This document shows, one piece after another, positions 58,932 through 64,000 of a stretch of DNA of 64,000 nt. The notes beneath the pieces are model-generated. The model was given only the letters and a program-made list of their open reading frames with translations, did no database searches and had not been told where the DNA came from. A program made the position numbers and the translations under genes. This stretch comes from VMCP01 sp964527775. Its GTDB lineage: Bacteria > Bacteroidota > Bacteroidia > NS11-12g > UBA955. Every line of letters begins with the position of its first letter. The first letter of the stretch is position 1. The stretch is taken from NCBI GenBank assembly GCA_964527775.1, contig CAZGQS010000012.1:3577-67576 (forward strand), read 5' to 3'.

Positions 58932-59921
58932 ATGATTTCGAGGTTGTATGAAAATCAAATAGGCACACTCTTAACAATGCTGCTGACGTTTGTGGCAGCT
59001 GCAGTGGCTGAATATTACATCTTTCATGATTATATCTCAGTAGTTGAAAATAATGGCTTGTTGCAATCTTTCTTTAGTCAATTAAATGGATTTTTTACCC
59101 TATCATTCTCTGTTAAATTGGCCTTGATTTTATTGGAAGGATTATTATTAAATCAATTGTGTACCCAGTATAACATTGCTGATCAATCAGGGTATAGCAT
59201 TTTTTCCTTTTACGTTTTTTCGTACTTGATTTTTCCTAAGCAGTTATTGCTTAATCAAATGGATTTGGGAATTTTATTGGTGCTTTTAGGAATTATTTTT
59301 CTATATAAGTATCTCAAAGAAAATTACAAGAAAACACATCTTTTTTTATCTGGTTTTTTCTTGGGATTTGCTGCGCTCTTCATACCAGAATTCTTTTGGT
59401 CTATTGCTTTGCTTTTGGGTGGGGTTCTGATTTTTAAAAGCATCAATACGGGAGATGTGATTGTGGTGATTTTTGGGTTATATATGCCTTATTATTTGAT
59501 TGCTTCTTTGGGATATTTATTCTCCACAGATTTGAATTTCATGAACGTATGGAAGTATTGGCGAGTGAATCAAGTAACAGAGTCTCTTAGTTGGGGAAAG
59601 AACGGTTTGGATTGGGTTTTAATGTTGTCATTCATTGCCATTTCTTTGTTGGGCGCCATGAAGTTTTATGGAACTTATTTCAGGTATAATGTTGAAACCA
59701 GAAGAAGTAAACTGGCACTTTCAGTTATAGCCGGGTTTATTGTGTTGGTGTTTATTTTTAGAAGTAAACAATACGAGAATTATTTCTCCTTGCTCGCCAT
59801 GCCTTTTTCGATTTATAGTTCTTCTTTTTTTGAGGGACGAAAATTGCTCTTTTGGAAGAATTTAGTCTTGTATCTACTCATCGCTTTGAGTATCTACAAG
59901 CTATATGTGCAGTTTGTCTAA
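58932..59921 (+). CDS. DUF6427 family membrane protein
   Basis: A 329-residue protein with about nine or ten membrane helices (for example LTMLLTFVAAAVAEYYIF, LGILLVLLGIIFLYKYL, GFFLGFAALFIPEFFWSIAL, LALSVIAGFIVLVFIF). The start MISRLYENQIGTLLTML and the GFFLGFAALFIPEF block are those of DUF6427, a Bacteroidota-restricted family with no known function; some genomes mislabel it as a carotenoid oxygenase. It follows the hypothetical exported protein by 9 bp. Its end overlaps the convergent DUF479 gene by 21 bp. Confidence 0.8.
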   Translation: MISRLYENQIGTLLTMLLTFVAAAVAEYYIFHDYISVVENNGLLQSFFSQLNGFFTLSFSVKLALILLEGLLLNQLCTQYNIADQSGYSIFSFYVFSYLIFPKQLLLNQMDLGILLVLLGIIFLYKYLKENYKKTHLFLSGFFLGFAALFIPEFFWSIALLLGGVLIFKSINTGDVIVVIFGLYMPYYLIASLGYLFSTDLNFMNVWKYWRVNQVTESLSWGKNGLDWVLMLSFIAISLLGAMKFYGTYFRYNVETRRSKLALSVIAGFIVLVFIFRSKQYENYFSLLAMPFSIYSSSFFEGRKLLFWKNLVLYLLIALSIYKLYVQFV

Positions 59922-60539
59922 GTTTTCAATAATTACATTTCTCATTTTTTCTGAAAGTTCAAGTAGGGGTTCGCTGTTCTGCCAATCACTGGTTTCTGCT
60001 CCCACTTGGCGGTAAACTCTGTTTAATCCATAAATTAGTCCGTCGCGTTTGTATTTAAAGAGAAATTGTGATTCTAAGAATTTTTGCATTCCCAAAATGA
60101 ATTGTTCTGGACTTTTATGTTCAACAACCGTCAAATGGTTATCTATGTGTTCCATTGATCTTTCAAGGTCTTGATACATTTGCGTGAGCGTATCTGGATG
60201 TTTTTCAATCAACACTGAATCTAAAATCATTTCAATCATGACATGGGTCCCAAACCAAAATCGGGAGATACCTGACTGCGAAAATGCTCGCTTGGCTTGA
60301 GGGTGTATTTGAGTATATACATGATTAAAGAAGGTTGAATCATGAAAATGAGCATCGCGTTTTAGGTGTTGAGCCATTCCAAGAGAGAAGTCGTCATTGC
60401 GGTTGTTGGATTGGTTAATGGCAATTTTTGAATACTGATTCTTGGAGTAATTTCTCAGTAAATCTGGAGCTAGTAGCCCTAAATTGTAGTTTACATTCTC
60501 GGGTTGATGATCAAAGAAATAGTGGGCAAAGTAGTTCAC
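59901..60539 (-). CDS. DUF479/ACP phosphodiesterase-like HD-fold protein
   Basis: A 212-residue protein from GTG 60539 (first residues MNYFAHYFFDHQPENVNYNL; the frame continues upstream to 60569 but lacks similarity there). The order NYFAHYFF, NLGLLAPDLLRNYSKN and AQHLKRDAHFHDSTFF matches acyl carrier protein phosphodiesterase (AcpH/DUF479), where GNLLPDL and GxxLHRxIDxFTD are typical; here the second block keeps His and Asp. AcpH removes phosphopantetheine from ACP; whether this diverged protein does so is doubtful. Divergent from msrB, with 57 bp between starts. Confidence 0.65.
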   Translation of the reverse strand: MNYFAHYFFDHQPENVNYNLGLLAPDLLRNYSKNQYSKIAINQSNNRNDDFSLGMAQHLKRDAHFHDSTFFNHVYTQIHPQAKRAFSQSGISRFWFGTHVMIEMILDSVLIEKHPDTLTQMYQDLERSMEHIDNHLTVVEHKSPEQFILGMQKFLESQFLFKYKRDGLIYGLNRVYRQVGAETSDWQNSEPLLELSEKMRNVIIENLDKLHI

Positions 60540-60596
60540 GTTACAAAGTTGGCGGAAAATGCAAAACATTTTGCACGAATTATTGGTTTAATTAAC

Positions 60597-61073
60597 ATGA
60601 AATATTTGGGGTTGATTTTGTTATTTGGACTGTTTCAGTCGTGTCAATCTCAAAGTCAAAAAATGATGAAAAGCAATCAATATCCCATAGAGAAATCAGA
60701 ACAGGAGTGGAAGAAAACCCTCTCTGATGAAGAGTTTAGAGTATTGAGAAACAAAGGTACAGAAAGGCCATTCACCAGTGAGTTTGAGACTTTTTGGGAC
60801 AGTGGAACCTATGTTTGTAAGGGTTGTGGGGCGGAACTGTTTCACTCAGATACAAAATTTGACGCTGGTTGTGGGTGGCCTAGTTTTTATCAGGGCATCA
60901 ATAAATCTGCCATTAAGGAGATATTGGATACTACTCATGGCATGGTTAGAACCGAAGTAGTTTGTGCTCAATGCGGTGGGCATTTGGGCCACGTTTTCAA
61001 TGATGGATATGATCAACCTACTGGTTTGAGGTATTGCATCAACGGGGTTTCGTTGGGATTCAAGAAGAAATAA
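60597..61073 (+). CDS. msrB: Lipoprotein methionine-R-sulfoxide reductase MsrB
   Basis: A 158-residue enzyme exported as a lipoprotein: signal MKYLGLILLFGLFQSC with lipobox Cys16. The MsrB fold has zinc cysteines C74/C77 (CKGC) and C123/C126 (CAQC), C92 in AGCGWPSFYQ and the catalytic C147 in RYCINGVSLGF. It reduces methionine-R-sulfoxide in proteins, repairing oxidised periplasmic or surface proteins; E. coli MsrB is cytoplasmic, so surface location is notable but common in Bacteroidota. ATG 60597 gives the signal; upstream frame from 60504 overlaps the divergent gene. Confidence 0.93.
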   Translation: MKYLGLILLFGLFQSCQSQSQKMMKSNQYPIEKSEQEWKKTLSDEEFRVLRNKGTERPFTSEFETFWDSGTYVCKGCGAELFHSDTKFDAGCGWPSFYQGINKSAIKEILDTTHGMVRTEVVCAQCGGHLGHVFNDGYDQPTGLRYCINGVSLGFKKK

Positions 61074-61097
61074 TCGTTAACTTGCTCCTTCGAAATC

Positions 61098-63917
61098 ATG
61101 AACGAAGGAAAGCTGTATTTGTTAGATGGAATGGCCTTGATTTACAGGGCTTATTTCGCTTTTGCTAAGAATCCGAGAATTACTAGTACCGGTATCAATG
61201 CGAGTGCCATGTTTGGCTTCACTAATACCTTGTTGGACATCATCAACAAGCAGAAACCCACGCATTTGGCCGTAGTTTTCGATACTGATAAACCCACCCA
61301 AAGGCATATTGAGTTTGAAAAATACAAGGCTCAAAGAGAGGCCATGCCCGAAGATCTAAGAAAAAGCATCCCATACATTGTTAGAATTCTTGAAGGATTT
61401 AACGTGCCTGTAATTACCATGGATGGATATGAAGCCGATGACATCATTGGTACTTTGGCATGGCGTTTTGATCAGCAAGTAGATGTATACATGATGACTC
61501 CTGACAAAGACTTTGGTCAGTTGGTGCGTGAAAATGTATATATCTACAAGCCTGGACGAATGGGCAATCCTGATGAAATTTTGGGTGTACAGCAAATATT
61601 GGATAGATGGGAGGTTCAGAGGGTTGATCAGGTTATTGATATTTTGGGATTGTGGGGTGATGCAGTAGATAATATACCTGGAGTTCCAGGGGTTGGAGAA
61701 AAGACAGCAAAGGCATTGATTCAGCAGTATGGAACTATAGAAAATGTCTTGGAACATGTGCATGAAATGAAGGGAAAGATGAAAGAGCGTTTTGAGGAGT
61801 TTCATGAGCAAGCAAGGGTAAGTAAATGGTTGGCAACCATTGATACAAAAGTTCCGGTTGATACCACTTTAGATGAGTTAAAACGTTCGGAAGTAAATGA
61901 AGAAGTACTGAAAGAAGTATTTCAAGAGTTGGAATTCAGAACCTTGATGAATCGAGTTTTGGGTAGCGGAAGTAGTTCGCAAGCTGAGGCGGGTTCAAAG
62001 GCGTCTAGCGTCAAAACATCCCCCGAAAAGAAAAACCCCGCACAAACATCGTTGTTCGACATGATGGGGTCTGACGAAGAAGATGAAACTGTTGAAGAGA
62101 ATGTATATCAAACCATTGCAGATATTCAACATGAATATTCGGTGGTACAGGGTAAGGAAGATGTGGAGCGATTGGTTGCTGAAATATTGGCCTATCCTGA
62201 GTTTTGCTTTGACACTGAAACAACCGATTTAGATTTGATGGAAGCCAATTTGGTGGGACTTTCGCTCACTTGGAAGGCGCATCAAGGTATATATTTTCCG
62301 GTATCGAGCAAATTCGAAGAAGCTAAAGAGCAGGTGTCTTGGTGGGCACCGTTGTTTGAGAGTGGGAAGATGAAAATTGCGCAAAACTTGAAGTTTGATT
62401 TGGGAATTTTGAAGAAATATGGCCTTAAAATAGAAGGTCCATTCTTCGATACCATGTTGGCGCACTATTTGGTGGAGCCCGATCAGAGGCATAACATGCA
62501 GGTTTTGAGTCAGCATTATTTGAATTACACGCCCATATCTATTGAAGAGTTGATTGGGAAAAAAGGCAAGGGGCAAGGTTCAATGTCAGATGTTGAATTG
62601 ATGAAAATTGCCGAGTATGCGGCCGAAGACACCGATGTAACTTTCCAATTAAAACAGATTTTAGAGAAAGAACTGCATGAGCGAAACGTTTGGAGCGTTT
62701 TTGAAAATATTGAAATTCCTTTGGTTAGTGTTTTGGAGGAAATGGAAGAAGTGGGAGTTTCGGTAGATGTAGCATTCCTGGAGTCATACAGCAAAGAACT
62801 TCAACAGCAATCGGTGGAAATGCAGGACAAGATTTTTAGCAGTGCAGGAGTTCAGTTTAATATCAGTTCGCCCCAACAAGTTGGGAATATTTTGTTTGAA
62901 CATCTGAAACTGTCAGATAAGCCTAAGAAAACCAAGACCGGACAATATCAAACCGATGAGGAGACTTTGCAATCGCTCAAAGGCAAGCACGAGATCATTG
63001 ATCATATTTTGTCGTTTAGGGCTTTGCAAAAACTCAAAAGCACCTATGTGGATGCACTTCCGCAGTTGGTAAAGCCAACTACAGGTAGGGTTCATACCAG
63101 TTTCAATCAAGCGGTTGCCGCAACGGGTCGTTTGAGTTCAAACAATCCCAATTTGCAGAACATTCCAATCAGAACAGAGATGGGCCGAGAGATTAGAAAA
63201 GCCTTTATTTCTACCTCAGAAGATAGGGTATTGTTGAGTGCAGATTACAGTCAGATTGAGCTGCGCATCATTGCCCATATTTCGGGGGACGCTGGAATGA
63301 TTGAAGCCTTTAGATCGGGCATAGACATTCACACAGCTACCGCATCGAAAGTTTGGGGTGTGGCGATTGAGGACGTTGATAAGGAAATGCGACGTAAGGC
63401 CAAGACAGTCAATTTTGGAATTATCTATGGTATTTCAGCCTTCGGTTTGAGTCAAAGGGTGCAAATATCTCGAGGTGAAGCCAAAGATATTATTGATAAC
63501 TATTTCACTCAGTTTCCAGGCATCAAAACTTATATGGACTCTACCATTCAATCAGCTAGAGATTTAGGATATGTAGAAACCATCACTGGCCGACGAAGAA
63601 ACTTACGAGACATCAACTCTCGAAATGCTACAGTGCGAGGTTTTGCTGAACGAAACGCCATCAACGCACCCATACAAGGCAGTGCGGCTGATATGATTAA
63701 GATTGCCATGATTCGCATTCAAGAATGGCTGAATCAATCAGATCTATCAACCAAAATGATTCTCCAAGTACACGACGAATTGTTGTTTGATGTGCCTAAA
63801 AACGAGCTTTCTATTGTAGAACCCAAAATCAAAGAATTGATGGAAGGAGCAATGACTTTGAACGTTCCCGTTTTAGTTGAATCTGGGTCTGGTAGAAATT
63901 GGTTGGAGGCGCATTAA
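61098..63917 (+). CDS. polA: DNA polymerase I
   Basis: A 939-residue family A polymerase with three domains: 5'-nuclease (residues 1-290, LYLLDGMALIYRAYFAF, GYEADDIIGTLA, GVPGVGEKTA), 3'-5' exonuclease with intact first motif FDTETTDLD (~370-377), and polymerase with motif A LLSADYSQIELR (~711), motif B KTVNFGIIYGIS (~768) and motif C QVHDELLFD (~890). The exonuclease residues Asp and Glu are kept, so proofreading should work. It removes RNA primers and fills gaps in replication and repair. It is the last gene in the window and is followed by heptamer repeats. Confidence 0.97.
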   Translation: MNEGKLYLLDGMALIYRAYFAFAKNPRITSTGINASAMFGFTNTLLDIINKQKPTHLAVVFDTDKPTQRHIEFEKYKAQREAMPEDLRKSIPYIVRILEGFNVPVITMDGYEADDIIGTLAWRFDQQVDVYMMTPDKDFGQLVRENVYIYKPGRMGNPDEILGVQQILDRWEVQRVDQVIDILGLWGDAVDNIPGVPGVGEKTAKALIQQYGTIENVLEHVHEMKGKMKERFEEFHEQARVSKWLATIDTKVPVDTTLDELKRSEVNEEVLKEVFQELEFRTLMNRVLGSGSSSQAEAGSKASSVKTSPEKKNPAQTSLFDMMGSDEEDETVEENVYQTIADIQHEYSVVQGKEDVERLVAEILAYPEFCFDTETTDLDLMEANLVGLSLTWKAHQGIYFPVSSKFEEAKEQVSWWAPLFESGKMKIAQNLKFDLGILKKYGLKIEGPFFDTMLAHYLVEPDQRHNMQVLSQHYLNYTPISIEELIGKKGKGQGSMSDVELMKIAEYAAEDTDVTFQLKQILEKELHERNVWSVFENIEIPLVSVLEEMEEVGVSVDVAFLESYSKELQQQSVEMQDKIFSSAGVQFNISSPQQVGNILFEHLKLSDKPKKTKTGQYQTDEETLQSLKGKHEIIDHILSFRALQKLKSTYVDALPQLVKPTTGRVHTSFNQAVAATGRLSSNNPNLQNIPIRTEMGREIRKAFISTSEDRVLLSADYSQIELRIIAHISGDAGMIEAFRSGIDIHTATASKVWGVAIEDVDKEMRRKAKTVNFGIIYGISAFGLSQRVQISRGEAKDIIDNYFTQFPGIKTYMDSTIQSARDLGYVETITGRRRNLRDINSRNATVRGFAERNAINAPIQGSAADMIKIAMIRIQEWLNQSDLSTKMILQVHDELLFDVPKNELSIVEPKIKELMEGAMTLNVPVLVESGSGRNWLEAH

Positions 63918-63918
63918 T

Positions 63919-64000
63919 CGGTTTTCAGTTAACAGTTTACGGTTTTCGGTGATCGGTGGTCGGTGGTCGGTGATCGGTGGTCGGTGATCGGTGGTCGGTG
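63919..64000. repeat. Heptamer tandem repeat array after polA (runs off the window)
   Basis: Consecutive 7-mers: CGGTTTT, CAGTTAA, CAGTTTA, CGGTTTT, then CGGTGAT/CGGTGGT alternating in irregular order (positions 63947 to the end), about 11.7 units so far. The first four are diverged copies, the rest nearly pure. It begins two bases after the polA stop and continues past the window edge. No palindrome or promoter feature is evident. Confidence 0.93.

Noticed and set aside
63919..64000. Replication origin or iteron array
   Set aside because: The heptamers do not resemble DnaA boxes, and the polA 3' flank has no dnaA, AT-rich unwinding element or rep gene in view; the array is cut by the window edge.

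Overview
The window looks like chromosomal DNA of a free-living member of the Bacteroidota, probably near Flavobacteriales. The grounds are: C-terminal sorting domains of the type IX secretion system (T9SS) on two proteins; a GldI-like FKBP protein beside nrnA; a UpxY-type NusG paralog; DUF1800/DUF1501, DUF6427, DUF5916 and TIGR00266 families; a transmembrane TPR/LuxR regulator; lack of Shine-Dalgarno motifs; and repeated promoters of the form TTG-19/21 bp-TAnnTTTG. The DNA is moderately AT-rich, densely coded and has no rRNA, phage, integrase, transposase or CRISPR. Genus cannot be told from the sequence alone.

Layout. 1-9.4 kb: end of accA, a FabK-like flavoprotein, UpxY-like regulator, PIG-L deacetylase, HdrC-like membrane Fe-S protein, then tatA-gatA-lytic transglycosylase-DUF5916 barrel as one tight plus-strand run. 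9.4-18.3 kb: AIM24-like and FAH-family proteins (minus), RmlD-like reductase, TPR/LuxR regulator, era, an exported hydrolase, an antiporter, birA and rsfS. 18.4-24.5 kb: tRNA-Glu and tRNA-fMet, FkbM methyltransferase, DUF1800/DUF1501 pair, tRNA-Gln, prs, rplY. 24.5-33.4 kb: pnuC, superoxide dismutase, AlbA_2 protein, M16 protease, nrnA, FKBP protein, rmlB, cysS, rsmE, ssb. 33.5-39.5 kb: Zn-ribbon protein, a pseudouridine synthase with a huge RRSEGG-repeat arm, purD, DUF502, exbB/exbD. 39.5-46.2 kb: PagL-like protein, and an ABC exporter-TPR-outer-membrane operon on minus, comF. 46.2-64 kb: large T9SS cargo protein, second ABC exporter, ftsH, kynU with a divergent marR, O-methyltransferase, DUF2795, hflX, hypothetical-DUF6427, DUF479, msrB, polA.

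Assembly. Five runs of exactly 100 N occur. Two (715-814, 3715-3814) are flanked on both sides by an identical 55-bp sequence. Removing one copy plus the Ns (155 bp) restores one reading frame in each gene, so these genes are intact and the gaps are short-read scaffolding artefacts. The other three lie in the RRSEGG repeat and hide an unknown number of repeats.

Most of the window is housekeeping. I found no convincing new multi-gene system. The observations most worth following are: three unrelated loci carrying 7-bp tandem repeats, two inside coding genes; promoters whose -7 box sits only 4-5 bp before the start codon, suggesting leaderless mRNAs; a MltD-like transglycosylase whose catalytic Glu position is Asn; a DUF1501 protein with both a Tat signal and a T9SS sorting domain; a perfect 28-bp palindrome before ssb; and an ABC exporter-TPR-outer-membrane protein operon.
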